A stretch of DNA of 50,057 nucleotides from Caryophanales bacterium UBA7057 (lineage in GTDB: Bacteria > Bacillota_I > Bacilli_A > RF39 > UBA660), in the NCBI GenBank assembly GCA_002493865.1, contig DLAC01000039.1, positions 1 to 50,057 of the forward strand, given 5' to 3'. Positions 39,480 to 47,620 of this stretch are shown piece by piece. The translations under genes and the position numbers were made by a program. The notes beneath the pieces are model-generated. The model saw nothing but the letters and a program-made list of their open reading frames with translations. It was not told where the DNA came from and ran no database searches. How positions within the stretch are numbered: position 1 is the first letter of the stretch; the number at the start of each line of letters is the position of its first letter.

Positions 39480-40673
39480 ATGAAAGTTTTATCAGTAAAT
39501 GCAGGTAGTTCTACATTAAAATTTCGTTTGTATGAAATGCCTGAAGAAAAAGTATTAATGAAAGGTGCAATTGAACGTATTGGGTTAGATGGAAGTCATT
39601 ATAGTATTACAATTGGAGAAGAAAAAATCAAGAAAGAACTTCCATTAAAGAATCATAAGGAAGCAGTAGATGCATTATTAAAGGAATTAGTTTCTACTGG
39701 ATTAATCAAGTCTTTAGATGAAATTGGTGCGGTAGGACATAGAATTGTTCATGGAGGAAGTTTATATTCTAAGAGTGTTGTGTTAGAAGAAAAAGTCATT
39801 GAAGAAATTGAAACACTTTCTGATTTAGCACCCCTTCATAATCCAGCTAATTTAGTTGGTGTTCGTGCTTTTAAAGAAGCAATTCCAACGGCTTTACAAG
39901 TAGGATGCTTTGATACTGCATTTCATCAAACAATGGAAAAAGCAGATTATTTATATCCAGTTCCTTATGCGTGGTATGAGAAGTATGGAATTCGTAAATA
40001 TGGATTCCATGGGCTAAGTCATAAGTTTATCAGTGAAAAAATGATGGAACTATTAAATAAGAAAAATCCAAATTTAATTATTTGTCATATTGGAAATGGT
40101 GCGAGTCTTTCTGCGATTCAGGAAGGAAAATGTATCGATACTTCGATGGGATTTACTCCGAACGCAGGTATCATGATGGGAACTCGTAGTGGAGATATCG
40201 ACTATACCATGATTTCTTATTTAATGAAGAAAACAGGATTTGATTTCAATAAAATTGATAGTATGTTAAATAAAGAGAGTGGTTTAGAAGGAATCGCTGG
40301 GATGAGTGATTTAAGAGATTTGGATGATGCCTTTGAAAGAGGAGAAGAAAAAACATGCCTTGCCTTTGATATGTATACCAATAAAATTGTAGATTATATT
40401 GCGAAATACTATGTAAAATTAGATGGTAAGGTAGATGCTATTTGCTTCACTGCTGGTGGTGGAGAAAATGATCCAATTATTCGTGGAGAAGTTTTAAAGA
40501 AATTAACAGCTTTAGGTGTTGTTTTGGATGAAGAAAAGAACGAAGCAACCGTTTGCCGTAAGGGGATTGAAGGAATTATTACGAAAGAGAATTCTAAAAT
40601 TCCAGTTTATGTCTTAGGAACAGATGAAGAATTAATGATTGCTAGAGATACTTATAGTTTATCTGAAAATTAA
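39480..40673 (+). CDS. ackA: Acetate kinase, copy 1
   Basis: AckA interconverts acetyl phosphate + ADP and acetate + ATP, the ATP-yielding last step of acetate fermentation. The 397-aa protein has 'VLSVNAGSSTLKFRLYEMPE', 'GHRIVHGG', 'CFDTAFHQTMEKADYLYPVP', 'GFHGLSHKFI', 'ICHIGNGASLSA', 'DTSMGFTPNAGIMMGTRSGD' and 'ICFTAGGGENDP'. In most AckA the last reads 'FTAGiGEN'; here the Ile/Leu is Gly. I start at 39480; the in-frame GTG at 39465 is part of the ribosome site region. No phosphotransacetylase gene is adjacent. A second copy lies 0.46 kb downstream. Confidence 0.95.
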   Translation: MKVLSVNAGSSTLKFRLYEMPEEKVLMKGAIERIGLDGSHYSITIGEEKIKKELPLKNHKEAVDALLKELVSTGLIKSLDEIGAVGHRIVHGGSLYSKSVVLEEKVIEEIETLSDLAPLHNPANLVGVRAFKEAIPTALQVGCFDTAFHQTMEKADYLYPVPYAWYEKYGIRKYGFHGLSHKFISEKMMELLNKKNPNLIICHIGNGASLSAIQEGKCIDTSMGFTPNAGIMMGTRSGDIDYTMISYLMKKTGFDFNKIDSMLNKESGLEGIAGMSDLRDLDDAFERGEEKTCLAFDMYTNKIVDYIAKYYVKLDGKVDAICFTAGGGENDPIIRGEVLKKLTALGVVLDEEKNEATVCRKGIEGIITKENSKIPVYVLGTDEELMIARDTYSLSEN

Positions 40674-40675
40674 AA

Positions 40676-40730
40676 TGAAAAAAGGAAAAGTGAATCTGTG
40701 GGTAACACATGGTTGCTTTTTCTTTTTTAT
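40676..40730 (+). terminator. Terminator of ackA copy 1
   Basis: An A/G-rich arm (AAAAAAGGAAAAGTGA) pairs imperfectly with TTGCTTTTTCTTTTTT, capped by TGTG-GGTAA-CACA. Confidence 0.6.
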
Positions 40731-40847
40731 AGTGAAATTTTCAGCCGTAAAAAACATATAATTTTAGAAAAAATTACTCTATGGCGTAATAAATTGATAG
40801 GCAATGACTGTAGTATTATGATGAATTAGAAAATAGAGGTGTTGGAT

Positions 40848-41069
40848 ATGGCTGGAGTATTAACTTTTAGAGTTGGAGTTGAAGGGTTAGAAGATAAAAT
40901 TTGGAGAGAGATTGAAATAACAGATAGAAGAACTGTTGCAGATTTAGCGTACACAATACTTGCAATATTTGATTCGCTTGCTTATCACTTATATGATATA
41001 AAGTATAAAAGTGGGAAATTCCTGCTTTTTATTTGGGTATTGTTTTCAATATTGAAATGGTATATTTGA
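40848..41069 (+). pseudogene. Truncated pRiA4b ORF-3-like protein
   Basis: Residues 1 to about 53 ('FRVGVEGLEDKIWREIEI', 'TVADLAYTILAIFDSLAYHL', 'YDIKY') match the start of the plasmid pRiA4b ORF-3-like family, including I-W-R-x-I and the 'HLY' segment. Full-length members are usually well over 150 aa; here the frame leaves the family after 'KYKSGKF', continues with 16 unrelated hydrophobic residues and stops. A hairpin (AAAAG...CTTTT around 41006-41029) lies at the break. The start at 40848 follows AGAGGTG. Most likely a remnant; it may still be translated. Confidence 0.6.
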
Positions 41070-41135
41070 AACGCACTTTTCCTTTTTTTTTCTTCTTTTT
41101 TGTAGTATAATGGTTGTTGTAGAAAGAGGGATAAT

Positions 41136-42317
41136 ATGAAAATAATGTCAATTAATGCAGGAAGTAGTTCCCTAAAATTTAGTTTATTTGAAATGGATAC
41201 GAAAACTTGCATTGCTTCTGGTTATTTTGAAAGAGTAACTTTAGAAGGTAGTTTTTATACCATTAAATATAATGGAGAAAAGATTAGAGAAGAAGTCGAT
41301 ATGCCAAACCATACAGTGGCAGTTGAAGTGCTACTAGATCGTTTGATTTCTCTTGGGATTATTGATTCTTTAGATGAGATTGAAGGTGTTGGACATCGTT
41401 TGGCTCACGGTTCTGATAAGTATAAAACAAGTGCTTTAATTACCGATGAATTAATGTCTGACTTTGAAAGCTATACAGAACTTGCACCTTTACATGTTCC
41501 CGCTAATATCTTGGGGGTAGAAGCTATGAAAAAGGTACTTCCAAACGTACCGATGGTTGGAGTTTTTGATACGGCATTTCATCAAACTTTGGATAAAACT
41601 CAATATATTTATCCAGTTCCTTATGAATGGTATCAAAAATATGGAATTCGTAAATATGGATTTCATGGAACGAGTTACCGTTATATTTGTAAGCAAATTC
41701 CAAGACTATTTGGGCGCGATGAGTATAAAGCAATTATTTGTCATTTAGGAAGTGGAGCTTCTATTGCTGCCGTAAAAAACGGTGTTTGTGTTGATACTTC
41801 TATGGGATTTACACCAGTGGTTGGTGTCATGATGGGAACTCGTAGTGGAGATATTGATTCTTCTATTATTCCGTTTATTATGGAAAAAGAAGATAAGACA
41901 GTAACTGAAGTGATGGATGACTTAAATAAACGCTCTGGATTTTTAGGTCTCAGTGGATGTGCGAGTGATTTCCGTGACATTTATCAAGGTGTCGTAGATG
42001 GAAACGAACAATGCAAACTTGCTTTTGATAAATTTGTGCAGACTGTTGTGAACTATATTGCGATGTATTACGTAGAACTTGGTGGTGCTGATGTCATTTG
42101 CTTTACTGCTGGTCTTGGTGAGAATGCTTCTGAAGCGAGAGAAGCAATTATGAAAAAACTTGATTGTTTAGGAGTAAAACTAGATGAAAAAGCAAATCAG
42201 GTACGTGGTGAAGAAGTTAAGATTAGTAGTGCTGATTCTAAGATCATGTGTTTTGCAGTTCCTACGAACGAAGAACTTATGATTGCAGAAGATACACTTT
42301 CTCTCATTGGAGAATAG
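41136..42317 (+). CDS. ackA: Acetate kinase, copy 2
   Basis: A second full-length acetate kinase (393 aa) with 'MSINAGSSSLKFSLFEMDTK', 'GHRLAHGS', 'VFDTAFHQTLDKTQYIYPVP', 'GFHGTSYRYI', 'ICHLGSGASIAA', 'DTSMGFTPVVGVMMGTRSGD' and 'ICFTAGLGENASEAR'. It keeps the usual 'FTAGLGEN' form. It has its own TATAAT (41106-41111) and an AGAGGG ribosome site, so it is controlled separately from copy 1. It is followed after 14 nt by the DHH phosphoesterase gene. The two copies clearly align end to end but differ at many positions, so the duplication is old. Confidence 0.95.
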   Translation: MKIMSINAGSSSLKFSLFEMDTKTCIASGYFERVTLEGSFYTIKYNGEKIREEVDMPNHTVAVEVLLDRLISLGIIDSLDEIEGVGHRLAHGSDKYKTSALITDELMSDFESYTELAPLHVPANILGVEAMKKVLPNVPMVGVFDTAFHQTLDKTQYIYPVPYEWYQKYGIRKYGFHGTSYRYICKQIPRLFGRDEYKAIICHLGSGASIAAVKNGVCVDTSMGFTPVVGVMMGTRSGDIDSSIIPFIMEKEDKTVTEVMDDLNKRSGFLGLSGCASDFRDIYQGVVDGNEQCKLAFDKFVQTVVNYIAMYYVELGGADVICFTAGLGENASEAREAIMKKLDCLGVKLDEKANQVRGEEVKISSADSKIMCFAVPTNEELMIAEDTLSLIGE

Positions 42318-42331
42318 ATAGGAAGAAACGT

Positions 42332-43297
42332 ATGTTTAAAAAAATTTATAAAGCGATTAAAAAGTATGATACCATTGTCATTGCGAGACATATTGGAGTA
42401 GATCCTGATGCGATGGCAAGTCAACTTGCGTTAAAGGAATCCATTCTTTTGACTTTTCCTAAAAAACGCGTTTTGGCTGTTGGAACAGGGGGCGCTAAAT
42501 TTACTTATCTTGGGGCACTTGATAAATTAGAAGACGTTGACTTTTCAAAGTCACTCCTGATTGTTTTAGATACGCCAGATAAAAGAAGAGTAGATGCTAC
42601 TGAAATTGATTCTTTTGCCTATAAGGTGAAGATTGATCATCATCCTTTCGTAGAAGAATTTTGTGATATTGAACTGATTGAAGATACTAAATCTTCTGCT
42701 TGTCAATTGGTATTAGAACTTCTGTATCAAACAAAATTAAAAAGGAATCAATCCATCATTGAGAAATTATTTATCGGACTTGTTTCTGATACGAATCGCT
42801 TTTTATTTAACTCGGATAGTTGTTTATTTTCGTTGGTTTCTAAAATACTAAAAGAATATCCATTAGATTTACCTCATCTCTATCAACAACTATATATGAG
42901 ACCACTTCATGAAGTAAGGCTCCAAGGTTATATTGAACAAAACATGAAAGTTACTGAAAATGGGGTCGGATACTTGATTTTAACATCCGATGTGATTAGT
43001 AAATTTTCTGCTGATGTTGGTAGTGCCGGGAATATGGTAAATAATTTCAATTATATCGATGAGATTTTAGTATGGGCAATGATTTCTGAAGATAAAAAGA
43101 ATGAGATTATTAAAATTAATATTCGTTCTCGTGGACCTGTGATTAATACAGTCGCTGAAAAATATCATGGTGGAGGTCACAAGTATGCGAGTGGCGCTAG
43201 AGTTACCACGATGGAGGAAGCAGAACTTCTAATTCATGACTTAGATCGTGCTTGTAACCAATATATCCAAAATATGGAAGGTGGAGAAAAAGAATGA
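42332..43297 (+). CDS. nrnA: DHH-family phosphoesterase, NrnA-like
   Basis: NrnA-type proteins degrade short RNA (nanoRNA) and/or pAp; some relatives hydrolyse cyclic di-AMP or pApA. The 321-aa protein has the DHH domain: 'ARHIGVDPDAMASQLALKES', 'IVLDTPDKRRV', the 'KIDHHPFVE' motif, 'FIGLVSDTNRFLF', and the DHHA1 end 'NTVAEKYHGGGHKYASGARV'. The start at 42332 follows AGGAAG; a longer frame to 42248 would overlap ackA copy 2. No GGDEF or PAS part is present, so it is not GdpP. Confidence 0.9.
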   Translation: MFKKIYKAIKKYDTIVIARHIGVDPDAMASQLALKESILLTFPKKRVLAVGTGGAKFTYLGALDKLEDVDFSKSLLIVLDTPDKRRVDATEIDSFAYKVKIDHHPFVEEFCDIELIEDTKSSACQLVLELLYQTKLKRNQSIIEKLFIGLVSDTNRFLFNSDSCLFSLVSKILKEYPLDLPHLYQQLYMRPLHEVRLQGYIEQNMKVTENGVGYLILTSDVISKFSADVGSAGNMVNNFNYIDEILVWAMISEDKKNEIIKINIRSRGPVINTVAEKYHGGGHKYASGARVTTMEEAELLIHDLDRACNQYIQNMEGGEKE

Positions 43298-43896
43298 AAG
43301 TAACAGATGCTTTGCTTCATGTTGTTGCAGTAAGACGTAGTCAATACCCAACAGATAAAAAACCAGAGTTTATGTTAGTAGGGAGAAGTAATGTAGGAAA
43401 AAGTAGTTTTATTAATTGCTTAATTAATCGAAAGAACTTAGCACGCATTTCTTCACGTCCAGGAAAAACTCAAACATTAAATTTTTACTTAGTCAATAAA
43501 GAGTTCTATTTAGTGGATGTTCCTGGGTATGGATATGCAGCAGTGGATAAGAGAACTCAATCTAAATTTGGAAAAATGATCGAAGACTACTTAGAAAAAC
43601 GTGATGAATTAAAACGAGTATTCATGTTGATTGATTTCCGTCATAAGCCAACGGAAGATGACTTATTGATGTATAATTTTCTAAAGTACTATAATATTCC
43701 AGTCACTGTAGTCGCTACTAAGGTAGACAAAGTAGGCGCTAGTAAAATGGATAAAAATAAAAAAATAATTTTAGATACCTTGGACTTAGTAATGGGAGAT
43801 GACTTAGTTTTATTTTCAAGTATGACTAAACTAGGAAGAGAAGACGTTCTAAATAAAATTGAACATTGTTCCAAAGAAGAAGACGATTTAATTTAA
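43294..43896 (+). CDS. engB: Ribosome biogenesis GTPase EngB/YsxC
   Basis: This small GTPase acts in assembly of the 50S subunit. The 200-aa protein has G1 'VGRSNVGKSSFINCLIN', the switch-I Thr in 'SRPGKTQTLNFY', G3 'VDVPGYGYA', G4 'TKVDK' and a G5-like 'FSSMTKLG'. It overlaps the DHH gene by ATGA and ends in a terminator. Confidence 0.95.
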   Translation: MKVTDALLHVVAVRRSQYPTDKKPEFMLVGRSNVGKSSFINCLINRKNLARISSRPGKTQTLNFYLVNKEFYLVDVPGYGYAAVDKRTQSKFGKMIEDYLEKRDELKRVFMLIDFRHKPTEDDLLMYNFLKYYNIPVTVVATKVDKVGASKMDKNKKIILDTLDLVMGDDLVLFSSMTKLGREDVLNKIEHCSKEEDDLI

Positions 43897-43909
43897 ACGT
43901 CTTTTTTTT
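43880..43909 (+). terminator. Terminator of engB
   Basis: AAGACG (43880-43885) pairs with CGTCTT (43898-43903), followed by a T run; the stop codon is in the loop. Confidence 0.7.
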
Positions 43910-43951
43910 CTCAAAAAATTTTCTTTTACATACGATATGATAGGTGGTACT

Positions 43952-44383
43952 TTGAAAGTTGAATTTTTAGATCCAGATACTTTGATTGTACAGATGACTA
44001 GTTCAGTAGATATTGGGAATCGGAGTAATCTAGGATTGATTTTAAAACAAATTGGAATTTATTTAAATCGTAAATATCATTATTTATTAGATGGAATCTA
44101 TGATGTAGAATGTTATCAATGCGGAAAATACTTTATCTTTGAAATTGAATGGATTGGTGATTATAAGACCATTGATTTTAATATTACCTTTCATCCCAAT
44201 AGTCGTATGTTATTGGAATTTATAGATGATGCCTATTTCAAAGGTAAAAAATATTATTATCAAGGAAAATATTATATGGAACTTTCAAGAGTCATAGAAG
44301 CCATTGATTGTTTTGAATTTGGAAACGTTATTTATAAAGAAGAGGCTGAAGAAGTTTTAAAAAATGGAATCATTGTTCCCTAA
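43952..44383 (+). CDS. Hypothetical protein, about 143 aa, probable TTG start
   Basis: Not recognised. A small mixed alpha/beta protein: 'KVEFLDPDTLIVQMTSSVDI', 'YHYLLDGIYDVECYQCGKYF', 'IDFNITFHPNSRMLLEFIDD', 'RVIEAIDCFEFGNVIY'. The single C-x2-C does not suffice for a zinc site. An ATG exists at 43937 but has no ribosome site; a TTG at 43952 lies 4 nt after AGGTGG, so I prefer the TTG, with modest confidence. No obvious partner genes. Confidence 0.65.
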   Translation: MKVEFLDPDTLIVQMTSSVDIGNRSNLGLILKQIGIYLNRKYHYLLDGIYDVECYQCGKYFIFEIEWIGDYKTIDFNITFHPNSRMLLEFIDDAYFKGKKYYYQGKYYMELSRVIEAIDCFEFGNVIYKEEAEEVLKNGIIVP

Positions 44384-44527
44384 TTTTATAAAATGTTAAA
44401 GTTGGTTGACAAATTTCCAACTGGAATTGGTAGTATTTCGATTAAAAGAAAAGTATAATGATAATCAAGTATATTATTTTTTCTAATTGTGATATACTAA
44501 AGTTGAAAAAAAGAAAAGGAGAATTAT

Positions 44528-45208
44528 ATGAAAAATATTAGTAAAGGTTTGTGGGGAATTGTTTTAATTGCCATTGGGGTAATCATTGGACTCAATAGTT
44601 TTGGAGTTGCTGACATTGATATTTTCTTTGATGGGTGGTGGACTTTATTTATTATTGTTCCTTGTTTTATTGGATTACTTGATTTTGAAAAAGGAGATAA
44701 AGTAGGAGATGTAATAGGTCTTTTAATCGGTGTTGCATTATTACTTGTTTGCCAAGAAGTTTTAGAATTTGATTTGATTGCAAAATTAATTTTACCGACA
44801 ATTTTAGTTGTCATTGGAATTTCTATGATTTTTAATAATACGTTAAAGGCAAAAATTACAGAAAAAGTAAAAGAAGGAAAAAAGAATGGATTGGAAGCAA
44901 TTGTCGCAACATTTGCAGGACAAAAAGTGGACAAGACAGATGAAAAATTTGAAGGTGCTTCTTTAGATGCGGTCTTTGGTAGTATCGTTTTAGATTTAAG
45001 AAGAGCAAAACTTTCTAAAGAGGTGACAATTGAAGCAAGTGCTATCTTTGGTGGAATTGAAATTATTGTACCAAAGGGTGTCAATGTAAAAGTGAAATCT
45101 ACACCTATTTTTGGGGGAACTTCAAATCGAATTATCAACTCTGAAGATAATAAAGAAACAATTTATATTGAGGCATTCTCTATGTTTGGAGGGATAGATA
45201 TTAAATGA
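44528..45208 (+). CDS. LiaF-like / cell-wall stress membrane protein
   Basis: Four hydrophobic N-terminal segments ('GLWGIVLIAIGVIIGLNSFG', 'WWTLFIIVPCFIGLLDF', 'VIGLLIGVALLLVCQEVL', 'LILPTILVVIGISMIF') are followed by a cytoplasmic or outer beta domain with the repeated 'VFGSIVLDLR', 'IFGGIEIIVPKG', 'IFGGTSN', 'MFGGIDIK' units of LiaF/DUF5668-type proteins. LiaF members modulate cell-envelope stress two-component systems; no LiaRS is in view. AAAGGAG precedes the ATG, and TGATATACT at 44490-44498 is a possible extended -10. It overlaps the DUF4097-like gene by 4 nt. Confidence 0.82.
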   Translation: MKNISKGLWGIVLIAIGVIIGLNSFGVADIDIFFDGWWTLFIIVPCFIGLLDFEKGDKVGDVIGLLIGVALLLVCQEVLEFDLIAKLILPTILVVIGISMIFNNTLKAKITEKVKEGKKNGLEAIVATFAGQKVDKTDEKFEGASLDAVFGSIVLDLRRAKLSKEVTIEASAIFGGIEIIVPKGVNVKVKSTPIFGGTSNRIINSEDNKETIYIEAFSMFGGIDIK

Positions 45209-46023
45209 CAAATTTACAAAAAGGGATTAAGTATTGTGCCATTGCCTTTGGAGTTTTTCTAATCGTTAGTATTTTAAGTGCAATTTTAGGGGCTATTGGA
45301 ATTATTGATATGATTACAACTGGTGGTTCTACAACCGGCGAAAGTTTTACAAAGACGTATCAGAATATTCGTTCTATTGATATTGATGTCGCATATTCTG
45401 ATATTCTAATTACACAGGGAGAGGAATTTAAAGTGGATGCCACTAATATTAGTCGCAGGTTTTCCGCTACTGTTAAAAATGATACTTTAAAAATTAAAGA
45501 GAAAAGAAATTGGTTTTGGATGGGAAGTCGTTCTGGTAAAATTATAGTGACCGTACCAGAAACAGCTGTTCTTCAAGACATATCTATTGATTCTGGAGCA
45601 GGGAGAATTGAACTGAATAAGATTTTGGCTAGTAATTTGGATGTCTCTCAGGGTGCTGGTCTTTTAACGATTCGTGATGGAGACTTTTCTAGTACGTCCA
45701 TTGATGGTGGAGCAGGAAAAATTGAGGTTTCTTCTTCCATTTTAAACCGCTTAGAATTAGATGCAGGTGTTGGTCAAGTAGATATGGAGGCTATGATTAC
45801 TGGAAATAGCGAGATTGACTCAGGCGTTGGCGAAATTCGTCTACGTCTATTAGGGGAAAAAGAGGATTACCGCATTCATGCAGATAAAGGAGTAGGAAGT
45901 CTTCGTATCGATGGTAAAAACTATTCTGATAATACTTCTTTTGGAAGTGGAAGTAACTTCATTGATATTGATGGTGGAGTAGGAAGTATTACGGTTGATT
46001 TTATATCTTCTGTTACTGAATAA
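45205..46023 (+). CDS. DUF4097-like beta-helix protein, membrane-anchored
   Basis: An N-terminal membrane span ('YCAIAFGVFLIVSILSAILG', about 10-35) is followed by about 220 residues of short beta repeats ('SIDSGAGRIEL', 'SIDGGAGKIEV', 'ELDAGVGQVDM', 'EIDSGVGEIRL', 'DIDGGVGSITV'), the pattern of DUF4097 'putative adhesin' domains, probably outside the cell. The pairing with a LiaF-like gene (ATGA overlap) is common in Bacilli and suggests a joint role at the envelope. Exact function unknown. Confidence 0.85.
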   Translation: MTNLQKGIKYCAIAFGVFLIVSILSAILGAIGIIDMITTGGSTTGESFTKTYQNIRSIDIDVAYSDILITQGEEFKVDATNISRRFSATVKNDTLKIKEKRNWFWMGSRSGKIIVTVPETAVLQDISIDSGAGRIELNKILASNLDVSQGAGLLTIRDGDFSSTSIDGGAGKIEVSSSILNRLELDAGVGQVDMEAMITGNSEIDSGVGEIRLRLLGEKEDYRIHADKGVGSLRIDGKNYSDNTSFGSGSNFIDIDGGVGSITVDFISSVTE

Positions 46024-46054
46024 ATTCTTGTAATTTCCTTTACAAGAATTTTTC
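46022..46054 (+). terminator. Terminator after the DUF4097-like gene
   Basis: AAATTCTTGTAA (46022-46033) pairs with TTACAAGAATTT (46040-46051), loop of 6 nt, ending in Ts. Confidence 0.85.
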
Positions 46055-46072
46055 TTGATGATAAAATAGCAA

Positions 46073-46086
46073 TTGTTATATAACAA
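46073..46086 (+). promoter_or_regulatory. Perfect palindrome, candidate TetR operator
   Basis: TTGTTATATAACAA is a perfect 14-bp palindrome just before the TetR gene, with a partial repeat ATGTTATAG after it. A TAAAAT at 46062-46067 would put the transcription start inside it. Autoregulation of the TetR-ABC operon is the natural reading. Confidence 0.65.
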
Positions 46087-46109
46087 ATGTTATAGAAAGA
46101 AGGTGTAGG

Positions 46110-46685
46110 ATGCCACCCATTCCAAAATTTCAGAGGGAAACTATTATAGAGGTAACTTATCAGTTAATCAAAGAAGAAGGATTAGAAAGAGTAAACGCAA
46201 GAAGAATTGCGAAAGAATTAGGATGTTCTGTACAACCTATTTTCCATAATTTTTCGACGATGGAAGATTTGATTCATGAGGTAAATACTAAAATTTATGC
46301 CAAGTACAAAGAATATATCATGCGTGGACAAAATAGTGAAATGCCTTATAAACAGATTGGCTTATCTTATATTCAATTTGCTGTCGATTATCCAGAATTT
46401 TTTAAAATTCTATTTATGAAGGAAACCATGCTGGATGCAGAAAATTTTATGATGGCGGATGTATTAGGAGATCACATTATTAAAGAGGGACAAAAACTAA
46501 CAGGTCTTTCTTATGAAGAACAGAAGAAATTTCATATTAAAGTATGGGTTTTCACTCATGGAATTGCTTGTTTAGTTGCCACTAAGACGATTCGATTTTC
46601 TAAAGAAGAAATCGATAAACTACTAGGTAGTACTGTGTTAGAAATGTTAGAAGGTTATAAAAAAAGTAGGGAGGAAAAGAAATGA
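46110..46685 (+). CDS. TetR/AcrR family transcriptional regulator
   Basis: The 191-aa protein has an N-terminal helix-turn-helix ('IEVTYQLIKEEGLERVNARR', 'IAKELGCSVQPIFHNFSTME', about residues 12-55) and a helical ligand-binding domain. It overlaps the ABC ATPase gene by 4 nt (ATGA), so it most likely controls the downstream exporter and itself through the palindrome just upstream. The inducer is unknown. Confidence 0.9.
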   Translation: MPPIPKFQRETIIEVTYQLIKEEGLERVNARRIAKELGCSVQPIFHNFSTMEDLIHEVNTKIYAKYKEYIMRGQNSEMPYKQIGLSYIQFAVDYPEFFKILFMKETMLDAENFMMADVLGDHIIKEGQKLTGLSYEEQKKFHIKVWVFTHGIACLVATKTIRFSKEEIDKLLGSTVLEMLEGYKKSREEKK

Positions 46686-47620
46686 AAAATGTAGTTCAAG
46701 TGAAGAATTTAACGAAAGAATATAAAACTATTAGGGCGATTGATGATTTGTCCTTTGAGGTCAAGGAAGGAGAAATTTTAGGTTTATTAGGACCTAATGG
46801 AAGTGGAAAATCAACCACCATTAATTGTATCTTGTCCCTGTTGAACTTTTCTAAGGGAAGTATTCAAGTTTTTGGAAAAGAAATGCAGCCAAATGCTTAT
46901 GATATCAAAGAAAAAATAGGAGTTGTGTTTCAAGAAGTTGCTGTATTTGATGAACTTACAGTCATTGAAAATATTGATTATTTCTGTGGTCTTTATGTAA
47001 AAGATAAGGCTTTAAGAAACCAATATGTAGAAGATGCAATTCAGCTTGTTGGATTAGAGGACTTTAAAAAGTTTTATCCAAAGCAATTGTCTGGTGGCCT
47101 TTTAAGACGACTCAATATTGCTTGTGGAGTTGCTCATAAACCAAAACTCATCATTTTAGATGAGCCTACAGTTGCAGTTGATCCACAGAGTAGAAATAAT
47201 ATATTAGATGGAATTAAAACTCTAAGAAATCAGGGCGCTACAATCATTTATACAACACATTATATGGAAGAAGTAGAAATTCTTTGTGATCGTGTGATTA
47301 TCTTAGATAAGGGAAAAATCATTGCGAGTGGAACGACAGATGAATTAAAATCTTTAGCCAAACTTGAGGAAAAAGTAACGGTAGAAGTACTGGATTTAGA
47401 AGAAAAATACATGAGGGAAATTAGTGCATTTAAAAATGTGGAAGATGTGAGTTACTGTGATGGTGTTTTATGTATCACTTATACAAAAGGCAAAAATAAT
47501 TTAGTAGAGTTAATGGATTACTTAAAGAAAGAAAGAATCTCATACAACAAAATCTTCTCTGAGCGTCCTACATTAAATGATGTATTCCTAGAACTTACAG
47601 GAAAGGAACTTAGAGACTAA
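46682..47620 (+). CDS. ABC transporter ATP-binding protein (ABC-2 exporter type)
   Basis: The 312-aa ATPase has Walker A 'LLGPNGSGKSTTIN' (about 37-50), Q-loop 'VVFQEVAVFDELT', signature 'LSGGLLRRLNIACG' (second half slightly unusual, LSGGLLRR for LSGGQ/MKRR), Walker B 'LIILDEPTVAVDP', and the H-loop in 'IIYTTHYMEEVE'. The C-terminal 90 residues are typical of drug/NatA-type export ATPases. Stop and start overlap with the following permease gene by one nucleotide. Confidence 0.93.
   Translation: MKNVVQVKNLTKEYKTIRAIDDLSFEVKEGEILGLLGPNGSGKSTTINCILSLLNFSKGSIQVFGKEMQPNAYDIKEKIGVVFQEVAVFDELTVIENIDYFCGLYVKDKALRNQYVEDAIQLVGLEDFKKFYPKQLSGGLLRRLNIACGVAHKPKLIILDEPTVAVDPQSRNNILDGIKTLRNQGATIIYTTHYMEEVEILCDRVIILDKGKIIASGTTDELKSLAKLEEKVTVEVLDLEEKYMREISAFKNVEDVSYCDGVLCITYTKGKNNLVELMDYLKKERISYNKIFSERPTLNDVFLELTGKELRD

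Noticed and set aside
44404..44440. Hairpin-like AAGTTGG...CCAACTGG with a TTGACA inside, before the LiaF-like gene
   Set aside because: No T run follows, and the best -10 after TTGACA has a 19-bp spacer; neither a terminator nor a promoter is convincing.
44524..45138. 204-codon minus-strand frame opposite the LiaF-like gene
   Set aside because: Shadow of the plus-strand gene; no ribosome site, and the plus-strand protein has clear family repeats.
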